DNA of 64,000 nt from Solirubrobacteraceae bacterium (GCA_030690545.1 JAUYGN010000011.1:20662-84661), one strand, 5' to 3'; shown: positions 25,406 through 33,984, numbered from the stretch's first letter. Program-made: numbers and translations. The notes: a model not told the origin generated them from the letters alone.

Positions 25406-26572
25406 TCAGGCCGCGAGCCGGCCGAGCCGCTGGACGGCCTCCAGCAGCCGGTCGTCGGGCGTCGTCAGCGAGATCCTGAAGAAGCCCTCGCCGTTGGGCC
25501 CATAGGCGCCGCCCGGCGAGATCACGACGGCGGCCTCCTCGAGCACGTGCTCGCAGTACGCGGCGGCGTCCTCGAAGCCGGCGGGCACCGGTGCCCAGAC
25601 GTAGATCGTGCCCTTCGGCGGCGTGACGTCGACGCCGATCCTCCGCAGCGCGTCGACGACGAGGTCGCGGCGGCGCAGGTAGAGCGCGTTCATCTCCCTG
25701 ACGTCGCCGTCGGCGTCCGGGCTGAGCGCGGCGATCGCGGCGAGCTGGACGGCTTCGAAGTTGCCCGAGTCGATGTTCGTCTTGAGCTTCCAGTACGCCG
25801 CGATCGCGTCGGCGTTGCCGACGATCGCCGCGCAGCGCCAGCCGGTCATGTTGTAGCCCTTCGACCACGAGAACACCTCGACGCCGACGTCCTTCGCGCC
25901 CGGCGTGGCGAGGAACGAGGGCGCGCGGTAGCCGTCGTACGTCGTCTCGGAGTAGGCGTTGTCGTGCACGGCGAGGACGTCGTTGGCAGCCGCGAAGTCG
26001 ACGGCCTCCTCGAAGAAGCCGGGGCGCACGACCGCTCCGGTCGGGTTGTTCGGGTAGTTGAAGAACATGAGCTTCGCGCGCTTGCGGTCGGCCTCGGAGA
26101 TCGCCGACAGGTCGGGCGTGAAGCCGCGCTCGGGCAGCAGCGCCATCAGCACCGGGTCGCCGCCGGCGATCAGCGGCCCGCCGGTGTAGACCGGGTAGCC
26201 GGGATCGGCGCTGAGCGCCGCGTCGCCTGGATCGAGGAACGCCAGGTTGAGGTTGAAGATGCACTCCTTGGCGCCGATCGCCGGCATGATCTCGGTGTCC
26301 GGGTCGAGCTCGACGTCGAAGCGGCGCATGTAGAAGTCCGAGACGGCCTGGCGGAAGTCCTGACGACCGCGGTTGGACGGGTACCGGTGCGTCTCGGGCT
26401 CGCTGACGGCCTCCTGCATCGCGTCGACGATGATCGCCGGCGTCGGCCGGTCCGGATCGCCGATCCCGAGCGAGATGACGTCGATGCCCTGCGCGCGCTT
26501 GGCAGCGATCTTGCGCTCGAGCTCGGCGAACAGGTAGGGCGGGATCAGGTCGAGGCGCTTGGAGGGCTTCAC
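25406..26572 (-). CDS. dapL: LL-diaminopimelate aminotransferase
   Basis: A PLP enzyme (388 residues) that converts tetrahydrodipicolinate directly to LL-diaminopimelate, bypassing succinyl or acetyl intermediates of lysine and peptidoglycan synthesis. Fold type I aminotransferase landmarks are SLGIGDPDRPTP, YPSNRGRQDFRQAV, MFFNYPNNPTGAV (the NPTG loop), VHDNAYSETTYDG and the PLP lysine in VFSWSKGYNMTGWR. GTG 26572 overlaps the dapF stop as GTGA and is taken as start. The order miaA-dapF-dapL with overlapping ends makes one operon, and the epimerase next door acts on its product. Confidence 0.9.
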   Translation of the reverse strand: MKPSKRLDLIPPYLFAELERKIAAKRAQGIDVISLGIGDPDRPTPAIIVDAMQEAVSEPETHRYPSNRGRQDFRQAVSDFYMRRFDVELDPDTEIMPAIGAKECIFNLNLAFLDPGDAALSADPGYPVYTGGPLIAGGDPVLMALLPERGFTPDLSAISEADRKRAKLMFFNYPNNPTGAVVRPGFFEEAVDFAAANDVLAVHDNAYSETTYDGYRAPSFLATPGAKDVGVEVFSWSKGYNMTGWRCAAIVGNADAIAAYWKLKTNIDSGNFEAVQLAAIAALSPDADGDVREMNALYLRRRDLVVDALRRIGVDVTPPKGTIYVWAPVPAGFEDAAAYCEHVLEEAAVVISPGGAYGPNGEGFFRISLTTPDDRLLEAVQRLGRLAA

Positions 26573-27429
26573 AGGTTCTCCAGTTCGGTGCAGAAGTCGT
26601 CGGCGAGCTCGCCACGGTAGACGGGCCTCGCCCATCCGGTCAGGTCGAAGTGCAGGTCCTCGGCGACGTCGACGACGAGCTCGCCGCCGTCGAGGCGCAC
26701 GGTCACGGGCGAGTCGCCGCCGCGCAGGACGTAGGCGATCGCGGCGCCGCTGGCGCCTGTCCCCGAGGACATCGTCTCCCCCACGCCACGCTCGAAGATC
26801 CGCGCGCGGATCACGCCGGGCTCAAGCTCCGCGTACCAGGAGACGTTCGTGCGGTTCGGGAACAGCTCGTGACGCTCGATCGCCGGGCCGACCCGCGCGA
26901 GCTCGAGCGCCTCGAGCTCGTCGAGGTCGGGATGGTGGATCGCGCATTGCGGGTTGCCGACCTGGACGTGCTGGAAGCGCCATGTGCGGCCGTCCTGCGT
27001 CGTCAGCTGGGCGGCGCCGTCGGCGTCGCCGGACGGGAAGTCGTCCGACGACGTGCGCGCGCGGCCCATGTCCAGCGTGCACGTGTCGGGGCCGGTGATG
27101 TGCGGGCGGATCTCGCCGGCGCCGGTCTGGATCGAGAAGCGGTCCGTGTCGACCCAGCCGTTGCGGCGCAGGTACATGACGGCCTCGCGCGCGCCGTTGC
27201 CCGACAGCCCGGACTCCGAGCCGTCGGGGTTGAAGATCCTCAGCCGCGCGACGAATCCTGGCCCGTCGGGCTCGGACAGCAGCAGGATCCCGTCCGAGCC
27301 GACGCCGGTGTGGACGTCGCAGATGCGCTCGATGCGCTGCGGCGTGAAATCGAACGCCAGGGCCCGCTGCTCGAAGATGAGGTAGTCGTTGCCGAGCGCC
27401 TGCCACTTCTCGAATGCGATCGTCGTCAT
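26569..27429 (-). CDS. dapF: Diaminopimelate epimerase-like protein lacking both catalytic cysteines
   Basis: A 286-residue protein with the DapF two-domain fold and expected order: FEKWQALGNDYLIFE, GVGSDGILLL, FNPDGSESGLSGNGARE, VQVGNPQCAIHH and ERGVGETMSSGTGASGAA. In known epimerases the bases are two cysteines, in CGNG and CGTG/CGSG. Here both positions are Ser (SGNGAR; SSGTG), confirmed from the codons TCG and TCG. It overlaps miaA (ATGA) and dapL (GTGA). The context argues strongly for DAP epimerisation, but the chemistry must differ or the activity may be altered. Confidence 0.82.
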   Translation of the reverse strand: MTTIAFEKWQALGNDYLIFEQRALAFDFTPQRIERICDVHTGVGSDGILLLSEPDGPGFVARLRIFNPDGSESGLSGNGAREAVMYLRRNGWVDTDRFSIQTGAGEIRPHITGPDTCTLDMGRARTSSDDFPSGDADGAAQLTTQDGRTWRFQHVQVGNPQCAIHHPDLDELEALELARVGPAIERHELFPNRTNVSWYAELEPGVIRARIFERGVGETMSSGTGASGAAIAYVLRGGDSPVTVRLDGGELVVDVAEDLHFDLTGWARPVYRGELADDFCTELENL

Positions 27430-28328
27430 GCGGGCGCGGAGTCTATGAGGGCTGCCACGTGCTCTGGCTCCTGGCTGGTCATGTCGATCGCCTCCACGTC
27501 GGGCAGCTTGCGCATCCAGGTCAGCTGGCGGCGAGCGTAGTTGCGGGTGCGCCGCTTCATCGCATCGACGTCGCCGCTGCGCAGCTGCTCGAAGCCGAGC
27601 GCGGCGCGAGCGGTGTCCGAGGCGCCGGCGGCGTGCGCCCGCTGCACCTCGGCGACGACGCCCGCGGCGACCATCGCGTCGACGCGCGCCTCGATCCGCG
27701 CGTAGAGCTCCTCGCGGTCGCGGATCAGGCCGACGAGGCGCGTCGGGTGGCGCGTCTCGCGCGTCCACAGCTGGCTGGGCGTGGTCGCGGGCACGAGCGC
27801 GCCCTGGTCGTGCAGCTCGAGCGCGCGCACGATCCGGTGGCGGTCGCGCGGCTCGATCCGCTCGGCGGCCCACGGTGCCTTGCCGGCGAGCTCGGCGTGC
27901 AGCGCCTGCGGCCCGCGCGCGTCGAGCTCGGCCTGCCAGCGCTCGCGCACGCCCGCGGGCGGCGGTGGGCGCAGCTCCAGCTCGGCGAGCGCGGCGCGCA
28001 GGTACAGCCCGGTGCCGCCGACGACGATCGGCGTGGCGCCCTCGGCCAGCAGTCCGTCGATCTCGGCGTGCGCGAGGGCGGCGTACTCGGCGACCGAGAA
28101 GCGCTCGCTCACGGGCAGGAACGCGACGAGCCGGTGCTCGAGGACCGCGCGCTGCGCCGCGTCGGGAACGCCGGTGAGGATCTCCAGGCCCCGGTAGACC
28201 TGCAGCGCGTCGGCCGAGACCGCCACCGGTCGCTCGCCTCTGGCGCGCAGCCGCTGCGCGAGCGCCAGCGCGACCTCGGTCTTGCCGACGCCGGTGGGGC
28301 CGAACATGGCGAGCAGTCGTCGCGTCAC
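27426..28328 (-). CDS. miaA: tRNA dimethylallyltransferase
   Basis: Adds an isopentenyl group to A37 of tRNAs that read codons beginning with U; MiaB, encoded at 39 kb, then thiomethylates it. The 300-residue protein has P-loop GPTGVGKTEVA, SADALQVYRGLEILTG, GGTGLYLRA, the RDRHRIVRALE segment and the C-terminal RNYARRQLTWMR. The start is taken at GTG 28328, two residues before the conserved core, with CATACT 7 nt upstream. Its TGA overlaps the dapF ATG. Confidence 0.93.
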   Translation of the reverse strand: MTRRLLAMFGPTGVGKTEVALALAQRLRARGERPVAVSADALQVYRGLEILTGVPDAAQRAVLEHRLVAFLPVSERFSVAEYAALAHAEIDGLLAEGATPIVVGGTGLYLRAALAELELRPPPPAGVRERWQAELDARGPQALHAELAGKAPWAAERIEPRDRHRIVRALELHDQGALVPATTPSQLWTRETRHPTRLVGLIRDREELYARIEARVDAMVAAGVVAEVQRAHAAGASDTARAALGFEQLRSGDVDAMKRRTRNYARRQLTWMRKLPDVEAIDMTSQEPEHVAALIDSAPA

Positions 28329-28357
28329 GAGGCGCAGTATGGGCGCAGCGCGACGGG

Positions 28358-28363
28358 TATCGT
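28358..28363 (+). promoter_or_regulatory. -10 element of the FIST gene (TATCGT)
   Basis: TATCGT ends 9 nt before ATG 28373. The gap to divergent miaA is only 44 bp. Confidence 0.45.
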
Positions 28364-28372
28364 GCGCTCGCG

Positions 28373-29536
28373 ATGAGCGTGCGCATCGCGTGTGGCCTGT
28401 CCACCGCGTCCGATCCACGGACAGGAGCCGTCGAGGCGGCCGCCAAGGTGGCCGCGGAGCTGCCCGACGCGAGCATCGATCTGGCGGTCGTGTTCGCTTC
28501 GGGCGCGCACCTCGCCAGCCCCGAGGCGACGCTCGAAGGCGTCCACGACGCGCTGGCGCCCGACGTGCTGATCGGCTGCGGCGCCGGTGGCGTCGTCGGC
28601 GACGGCCGCGAGATCGAGGGCGGCACCGCGATCGCCGTCTGGGCAGCCGCCTTCGAGCACGGGGTCGTCTCGACGTTCCACGCCGAGGTGACCGAGGTGC
28701 GAGACGGCGTCGCGATCGCCGGGGTGCCCGACCTGCAGGGCGCCGGCGGCGCGATCCTGCTGCCCGACCCGTACTCCTTTCCGACCGACGCGGTGCTCGC
28801 CGAGCTCGCCGGGCGCGCGCCGGGCGTGCCGGTCCTGGGCGGGGTCTCGAGCGCTCGCACGCTGCGCGGGCAGGCGGCGCTGTTCCTCGGCGAGCGCGTC
28901 GTGCCCGGCGGCGCCGTCGGCGTGCGCTTCGACGGCGTCGAGCTGCTGCCGTGCGTCTCGCAGGGCGCGACGCCGATCGGCCCCGAGCTCGAGATCACCG
29001 CCGGCGAGGGCCGGCTGATCAAGGAGCTCGGCGGGCGACCGGCGCTGACCGCCCTGCGCGACGTGCTCGATCGCCTCGACGACGACCAGCGCGAGCTGCT
29101 CGCCGAGGGCATGCTGCTCGGGATCGTCGTCGAGCACGGTCTCGGCGACCACCGGCACGGCGACTTCCTCGTGCGCAGCGTGCTCGGCGGCGACCCGGAG
29201 ACGGGGACGATCGCCGTCGGGGCGACGATCGAGCAGGGCCAGGTCGTGCGGGTGCACGCGCGCGACGCGGCATCGGCGGATCGCGATCTCGACGAGGCGC
29301 TCGGCCTGCGTCGCCGTGCGCTCGGCGACGACGCCCCGGCGGGCGCGCTGATGTTCACCTGCAACGGCCGCGGACGCGGGATGTTCGGCCTGCCCGACCA
29401 CGACGCGGCGGCCGTCACGAGCTGCCTGGGCGACATCCCGACCGCCGGCTTCTTCGCCGCCGGCGAGATCGGACCGGTCGGCGGCGAGAACTTCCTGCAC
29501 GGATTCACGGCTACCGTCGCGGTCTTCGCCTCATGA
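28373..29536 (+). CDS. FIST domain protein
   Basis: A 387-residue protein with a FIST N domain (about 30-190: LIGCGAGGVVGDGREIEGG, VPVLGGVSSARTL) and a FIST C domain (about 215-370: ALMFTCNGRGRGMFG, AGFFAAGEIGPVGGENFLHG). FIST proteins are proposed small-ligand sensors, possibly for amino acids, often found as signalling input modules. Here it stands alone, without a kinase or GGDEF domain. It is divergent from miaA and 73 nt before an SDR gene. The function is unknown beyond domain content. Confidence 0.88.
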   Translation: MSVRIACGLSTASDPRTGAVEAAAKVAAELPDASIDLAVVFASGAHLASPEATLEGVHDALAPDVLIGCGAGGVVGDGREIEGGTAIAVWAAAFEHGVVSTFHAEVTEVRDGVAIAGVPDLQGAGGAILLPDPYSFPTDAVLAELAGRAPGVPVLGGVSSARTLRGQAALFLGERVVPGGAVGVRFDGVELLPCVSQGATPIGPELEITAGEGRLIKELGGRPALTALRDVLDRLDDDQRELLAEGMLLGIVVEHGLGDHRHGDFLVRSVLGGDPETGTIAVGATIEQGQVVRVHARDAASADRDLDEALGLRRRALGDDAPAGALMFTCNGRGRGMFGLPDHDAAAVTSCLGDIPTAGFFAAGEIGPVGGENFLHGFTATVAVFAS

Positions 29537-29609
29537 GCGCCCGGGCGATGCACGGCGCGCCGCTGGCGTCGGTGCGCAGCCGGCGGCGCGGCGTGGCAGT
29601 CTTCGTCGC

Positions 29610-30401
29610 ATGAACGTCAAGGGGAAGACCGTGCTGCTGACGGGCGCGACCGGTGGACTGGGCCAGGCGATCGCGCGCAAGCTCGCGGGCGCGGGCGCGA
29701 GTCTCGTCCTGAGCGGGCGACGCGCCGACGTGCTCGCAGACCTCGCCGACGAGATCGGCGCCGAGGTCGTGGCAGCCGATCTGTCCGATCCGGCGGCCGT
29801 GCAGGAGCTCGCGGCGGCGCAGTCGAGCGTCGACATCTTCATCGCCAACGCCGCGGTCCCGGCGTCGGGTCGTCTGGAGACGTACAGCGCCGAGCAGATC
29901 GAGCGGGCGCTCGTCGTCAACCTCCACGCGCCGATCTTCCTCACCCACGCGCTCGCGCCGCAGATGGTCGCTCGCGGCAGCGGCCACATCCTCTTCATGT
30001 CCTCGCTCGCCGGCAAGACGGCGACCGCGGGCAGCTCGCTGTACAACGCGACGAAGTACGGCCTGCGCGGCTTCGCGGGCGCGATGCGCGCCGAGCTGCA
30101 CGGGACCGGCGTCGGCGTGTCGGCGATCTTCCCCGGCTTCATCCGCGACGCCGGCATGTTCGCCGACGCGAACGTCACCCTGCCCAAGGGCGTCGGCACG
30201 AAGTCGCCCGAGCACGTCGCGACCGCGACGTTGCGCGCGATCGAGCGCAACCGCGGCGAGATCGACGTCGCGCCGGTCGGGCTGAAGGTCGGCGCGACCT
30301 TCGGCGGCGTGGCACCCGAGCTGGCCGCCTTCGTCACGCGCAAGTCCGGCGGCGACAAGGTCGCGATGCAGTTCGAGACCGGCCAGCTCGACAAGCGCTG
30401 A
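29610..30401 (+). CDS. Short-chain dehydrogenase/reductase
   Basis: An SDR-family NAD(P)-dependent oxidoreductase of 263 residues. The cofactor motif is TGATGGLG (residues 11-18), NAA near residue 84 supports the central sheet, and the active site has Ser in MSSLAGK and YNATK about 14 residues later. An Arg pair after strand 2 (SGRRADVL) suggests NADPH. The substrate is not predictable. The start is ATG 29610 after AAC/CGTCG sequence without a clear Shine-Dalgarno. Confidence 0.88.
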   Translation: MNVKGKTVLLTGATGGLGQAIARKLAGAGASLVLSGRRADVLADLADEIGAEVVAADLSDPAAVQELAAAQSSVDIFIANAAVPASGRLETYSAEQIERALVVNLHAPIFLTHALAPQMVARGSGHILFMSSLAGKTATAGSSLYNATKYGLRGFAGAMRAELHGTGVGVSAIFPGFIRDAGMFADANVTLPKGVGTKSPEHVATATLRAIERNRGEIDVAPVGLKVGATFGGVAPELAAFVTRKSGGDKVAMQFETGQLDKR

Positions 30402-30405
30402 TCAG

Positions 30406-30438
30406 TCGATGAGCCTGAGCTGATTGTGGGCTCATCGA
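30406..30438. promoter_or_regulatory. Inverted repeat upstream of the second toxin-antitoxin pair
   Basis: TCGATGAGCC (30406-30415) and GGCTCATCGA (30429-30438) are perfect 10-bp arms around 13 bp. They overlap the -35 region of the antitoxin promoter and lie 4 nt after the SDR stop. An operator for autoregulation is likelier than a terminator, as no T-tract follows. Confidence 0.5.
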
Positions 30439-30441
30439 TGC

Positions 30442-30447
30442 TAAGGT
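30442..30447 (+). promoter_or_regulatory. -10 element of the antitoxin gene (TAAGGT)
   Basis: TAAGGT ends 6 nt before ATG 30454, so the transcript should start at or next to the start codon (leaderless). Confidence 0.6.
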
Positions 30448-30453
30448 GACCAC

Positions 30454-30729
30454 ATGCGTGAGATGGGCGTCCGCGAGCTGAAGCAGTCGCTGAGCGCGAC
30501 GTTGCGCGCCGTCGCCCGTGGTGAGCAGGTGCGCGTGACGGTGCGCGGACGGCCGCTTGCCGACATCGTCCCCGCCGGCGCCGCCGTCGACGACGGGCTG
30601 CGCGAGCTCGTCGCGAGCGGCCAGGTCACACCACCCGCGCGAGCACGACCGAAGCATCCGCCGCAACCAGCGTCAGCCGGCACGAGCGCCGCCGCGCTCG
30701 TGCGCTCCGAGCGGGACGCCGAGCGCTGA
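30454..30729 (+). CDS. Phd/YefM-family antitoxin
   Basis: A 91-residue antitoxin: MREMGVRELKQSLSATLRAV, then the strand VRVTVRGRPLADIVPAG of the Phd/YefM fold, and a disordered Pro/Ala/Arg tail in place of the usual acidic one. Its stop overlaps the first codon of the PIN toxin (CTGA, 30726-30729). The message appears leaderless, and a 10-bp inverted repeat upstream is a likely operator. Confidence 0.85.
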   Translation: MREMGVRELKQSLSATLRAVARGEQVRVTVRGRPLADIVPAGAAVDDGLRELVASGQVTPPARARPKHPPQPASAGTSAAALVRSERDAER

Positions 30730-31127
30730 AGCTCTATCTCGACGCGAGCGCGCTGGTCAAGCGCTATGTCGCCGAGCCGGGAACCGAGGTCGTTCGCAAG
30801 GCGATGACCGATGCCGACGGCTGGTACATGTGCCGTGCGGGATTCGTCGAGACGGTGCGAGCGGTCGGCCTCGCCGCCGGTGCCGAGGCGGCGGCTGCCG
30901 TTGCGCAGGAGTGGCCGGCGTTCGGCGTCGTGGAGGTAGGCCAGTCGCTCGTCGAGCACGCCGCCGCGCTCGCGCTGCGCCACGATCTGCGCAGTCTCGA
31001 CTCGATCCACCTCGCCGCCGGCCTCCTCCTGCCCGGCGAGGATCTCGCCTTCGCGACGTGGGATCATCGCCTCCACGCCGCCGCCCGCGCCGAAGGGCTG
31101 GCGCTGATCCCGGCCACGCTCGACTGA
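30726..31127 (+). CDS. PIN-domain ribonuclease toxin with apparent CTG start
   Basis: A PIN-fold toxin of 133 residues. The first conserved strand, LKLYLDASALVKRYV with the essential Asp, begins at CTG 30726; no ATG, GTG or TTG is available upstream in this frame, and the next ATG (30804) would delete that Asp. Other acidic positions are Glu in CRAGFVETVRAV, Asp in LRSLDSIHLAAG and Asp in FATWDHRL. The CTG overlaps the antitoxin TGA as CTGA, so initiation by coupled re-initiation is likely. The toxin would cut RNA when not bound by the antitoxin. Confidence 0.82.
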   Translation: MKLYLDASALVKRYVAEPGTEVVRKAMTDADGWYMCRAGFVETVRAVGLAAGAEAAAAVAQEWPAFGVVEVGQSLVEHAAALALRHDLRSLDSIHLAAGLLLPGEDLAFATWDHRLHAAARAEGLALIPATLD

Positions 31128-31175
31128 CGACCGGTCGACGTGCTCGCGTACCGCCCGGCGGCCCGGGACCTGATG

Positions 31176-32201
31176 TCAGAACAGCGATCTCTGCGCCGGC
31201 GACGGCGCAGCCGTCACGGGTGGGTGCCCCGACTCGGCTGCCTCATCCCGAGCGCGGAATCGCGACGGCCACGCGGTCGCTTCACGCCGGACGAGCCTCG
31301 CCAGCCGGCGGCGCTCCTCGACGGGCGCGTAGGCGCCGCGCGCGTAGAGCCGCTCGTAGCGCGCCACGAGGTCGGGGCGGTAGGAGCGCAGCCAGTCCAT
31401 GTAGAGCTGCTTGACCTCGCCGCGGAGGTGCAGCGCGATCCCGCCGATGCCGGTCGCGCCGGCATCGGCGGCGGCCTGCAGGAGCGGCTCGACCTGCTCG
31501 GGCGCGTCGTTGACGCCCGGCATCAGCGGCGCGATCAGCACGCCGGTCGGGATGCCGGCGCGGTTGAGCTCGGCGACCGCCTCCAGGCGCGCCCGCGGGT
31601 GCGGCGTGTGCGGCTCCGTCGCCCGCCAGGCCGCCGGGTCGAGCGTCGGGATCGACAGGTTCGCGTGGATGTCGGCCACCGCCGCGATCTCCTTCATGAG
31701 GTCGATGTCGCGCAGTAGCAGCGGCGACTTCGTGAGGATCGAGCACGGGTTGCGCGCGTCGCGCATCGCCTCCCAGATGCCGGGCATCAGCCGGTAGCGA
31801 GACTCGACCCACTGGTAGGGGTCGGTGTTCGTCCCCAGCGCGACGTGCTCGCCCTTCCACGAGGGCCGCGCGAGCTCGACGCGAACGACCTCGGGCGCGT
31901 TGACCTTGACGACGATCTCGCGCTCGAAGTCGCGACCCGCGTCGAAGTCGAGATACGTGTGCGTCGGGCGAGCGAAGCAGTAGACACAGCCATGGCTGCA
32001 ACCCCGATACGGGTTGATCGTCCAGCGAAACGGCATCTTCGAAGCGGCCGGGACGCGGTTGAGCGCGGACTTCGCGTGGATCTCGTAGAAGCGGACGTCG
32101 AGCGCCTCGGGGGCGTCGAAGCGACGCACGACCGCGGGGTCCCGGTACCCCGGCAGGCGTGCCGCCGCCTGCTCGCCGATCGTCAGGTTGTCCCAGCGCA
32201 C
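31176..32201 (-). CDS. Radical SAM protein, Rv2578c family
   Basis: A 341-residue radical SAM protein with the cluster motif CSHGCVYC (CX3CX2C) in RGCSHGCVYCFARPTHTYL. Other Rv2578c/SplB-like landmarks are FYEIHAKSALNRVP, GTNTDPYQWVESRYRLMPG, SILTKSPLLLRDIDL and ALHLRGEVKQLYMDWL. The physiological reaction of the family is not known. The start is GTG 32201, matching the MRW-type start of the mycobacterial homologue; GTG 32207 is an alternative. It is convergent with the PIN toxin gene and stands alone. Confidence 0.86.
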   Translation of the reverse strand: MRWDNLTIGEQAAARLPGYRDPAVVRRFDAPEALDVRFYEIHAKSALNRVPAASKMPFRWTINPYRGCSHGCVYCFARPTHTYLDFDAGRDFEREIVVKVNAPEVVRVELARPSWKGEHVALGTNTDPYQWVESRYRLMPGIWEAMRDARNPCSILTKSPLLLRDIDLMKEIAAVADIHANLSIPTLDPAAWRATEPHTPHPRARLEAVAELNRAGIPTGVLIAPLMPGVNDAPEQVEPLLQAAADAGATGIGGIALHLRGEVKQLYMDWLRSYRPDLVARYERLYARGAYAPVEERRRLARLVRREATAWPSRFRARDEAAESGHPPVTAAPSPAQRSLF

Positions 32202-32325
32202 GAACACATGTTCGCATCCGCGGCGGACGGGACGGCGCCTCCCGACGAGCATCACCGCCGAATGTCGATCGCTCGACCGGGTACGGCAAACGGACCCGTC
32301 GAAACGCGAACGCGAAGGAGACGAG

Positions 32326-32775
32326 ATGAGCACCATCATCGAGCAGACGATTGACGTCGAAGCACCCCTCAGCACGGTCTACAACCAGTGGACCCAGTTC
32401 GAGGAGTTCCCGAGGTTCATGGAGGGCGTCGACGAGGTGCGTCAGCTCGACGACACGCACCTGCGCTGGGTCGCGAGCTTCGGAGGCTCGCAGCATGCGT
32501 GGGACGCGGTCATCGTCGAGCAGGTTCCCGACGAGCGCGTCGCGTGGGGCAACACCGACGGCAAGGACAACGCCGGCGTGGTGTCGTTCGAGCAGGTCGA
32601 CGACGACACGACGCGCGTCACCGTCCAGCTGGACTTCGTTCCCGAGGGCGTCAAGGAGAAGGTCGGAGCGGCGCTCGGCGCTCCGGATCGCCGCGTGCAG
32701 GGCGACCTCGAGCGCTTCAAGGAGCTCATCGAGGAGCGCGGCGTCGCGACAGGGGCCTGGCGCGGCGCGATCTAG
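32326..32775 (+). CDS. SRPBCC family protein (polyketide cyclase/dehydrase type)
   Basis: A 149-residue START-like helix-grip protein: TIIEQTIDVEAPLSTVYNQW, FEEFPRFMEGVDEVRQLD, and a final helix VQGDLERFKELIEER. Proteins of this group bind hydrophobic ligands in a central cavity, and the ligand is unknown. AAGGAG lies 7 nt before ATG 32326, a proper Shine-Dalgarno. It is divergent from the radical SAM gene. Confidence 0.88.
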   Translation: MSTIIEQTIDVEAPLSTVYNQWTQFEEFPRFMEGVDEVRQLDDTHLRWVASFGGSQHAWDAVIVEQVPDERVAWGNTDGKDNAGVVSFEQVDDDTTRVTVQLDFVPEGVKEKVGAALGAPDRRVQGDLERFKELIEERGVATGAWRGAI

Positions 32776-32878
32776 CGCGCTCGTCGGGCTGACCGCCGCC
32801 ATCGCGCTCGACCGCCGCCTCGGGCGCTCGCTCGCAACCTGACCGCCTGCCGCGCCCTGGACGACCGCCTGCTGGTTG

Positions 32879-32884
32879 TACGGT
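32879..32884 (+). promoter_or_regulatory. -10 element of the glycerate kinase gene (TACGGT)
   Basis: TACGGT ends 7 nt before GTG 32892. No Shine-Dalgarno is seen. Confidence 0.45.
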
Positions 32885-32891
32885 CCGCGCC

Positions 32892-33905
32892 GTGAGCGGA
32901 CCTCGCGCACTCGTCGCGCCGGATTCCTTCAAGGGCACGTTCTCCGCGGCCGACGTCGCCGACGCCGTCGCGCGCGGGCTCGAGCGGGGCGGCGTGACCG
33001 CCGACCGCTGCCCCGTCGCGGACGGCGGCGAAGGGACGATGAGCGTCATGCTCGCCGCACTCGGCGGCCGGATCGCGCAAGCGAGCTCGCGCGATCCGCT
33101 GGGCCGGCCGGTCAGCGCGCAGCTCGCGCTGCTCGACGAGGGCGCGCGCGCCCTCGTCGAGACGGCGGCGGCGAGCGGGCTCGCGCTGCTGGCCGAGCAC
33201 GAGCGCGATCCCTGGTCGGCCAGCACGTGGGGCACCGGACGGCTGATCGGAGCCGCCGTCGAGGCCGGCGCGCGCGAGGTGCTCGTCGCCGTCGGCGGAT
33301 CGGCGACGGTCGACGGCGGGCGCGGCGCGCTCGCCGCGATCGAGGAGAGCGGCGGCCTCGCGGGTGCGCGCATCACGGTCCTGTGCGACGTCGCCACGCC
33401 GTGGGAGCGCTGCGCGGAGATCTACGGCCCGCAGAAGGGCGCCGACGCGGCGATGGTCGCGCGCCTCGCCACGCGGCTGGAGCGCTTCGCGGACGAGCTT
33501 GCGCGCGACCCGCGGGGGGTCGCGATGACGGGCGCCGCGGGCGGCCTGGCGGGCGGCCTCTGGAGCGCGCTGGACGCGCGCCTCGTCGGCGGCGCCGATC
33601 ACGTGCTCGACGCGATCGGGTTCGACCGGCGCCTGCGCGAGGTCGATGCGGTCATCGTCGGCGAGGGACGGATCGACGAGCAGAGCGCGATGGGCAAGGT
33701 CGCCGGCGTGATCGCCAGGCGAGCGCTGGCGGCCGGCATGCCCGCGCACGCGATCGTCGGTCGCAATGCGCTCGATCCCGCCATCGGTCAGGCGATCGGC
33801 CTGCGCTCGATCGTCGAGGCGACGACGCTCGCCCAGCTCGAAGCCGCCGGCGAGCGGATCGCCGCGGCGATCGGCGCGGCAGGGCACGCGCCGCGCACCC
33901 GCTGA
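32892..33905 (+). CDS. Glycerate kinase, GlxK/GarK type
   Basis: Phosphorylates D-glycerate, feeding glyoxylate-derived carbon into glycolysis. The 337-residue protein has the class II glycerate kinase motifs APDSFKGTFSAADVADAVA at the N-terminus, PVADGGEGTM, VAVGGSATVDGG and GEGRIDEQSAMGK. These include the residues that hold ATP and glycerate. The start is GTG 32892, with a TACGGT -10 just upstream. No other glyoxylate gene is adjacent. Confidence 0.93.
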   Translation: MSGPRALVAPDSFKGTFSAADVADAVARGLERGGVTADRCPVADGGEGTMSVMLAALGGRIAQASSRDPLGRPVSAQLALLDEGARALVETAAASGLALLAEHERDPWSASTWGTGRLIGAAVEAGAREVLVAVGGSATVDGGRGALAAIEESGGLAGARITVLCDVATPWERCAEIYGPQKGADAAMVARLATRLERFADELARDPRGVAMTGAAGGLAGGLWSALDARLVGGADHVLDAIGFDRRLREVDAVIVGEGRIDEQSAMGKVAGVIARRALAAGMPAHAIVGRNALDPAIGQAIGLRSIVEATTLAQLEAAGERIAAAIGAAGHAPRTR

Positions 33906-33970
33906 CACGTGATCGCACAGGCCGGAGCCCGGCGCAGGCAGCGTTGGGTCCGCGCCGGCGCATGAGCCCT

Positions 33971-33976
33971 TAGCAT
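33971..33976 (+). promoter_or_regulatory. -10 element of the VOC gene (TAGCAT)
   Basis: TAGCAT ends 8 nt before GTG 33985, consistent with a leaderless transcript. Confidence 0.45.
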
Positions 33977-33984
33977 CCGGGCGC

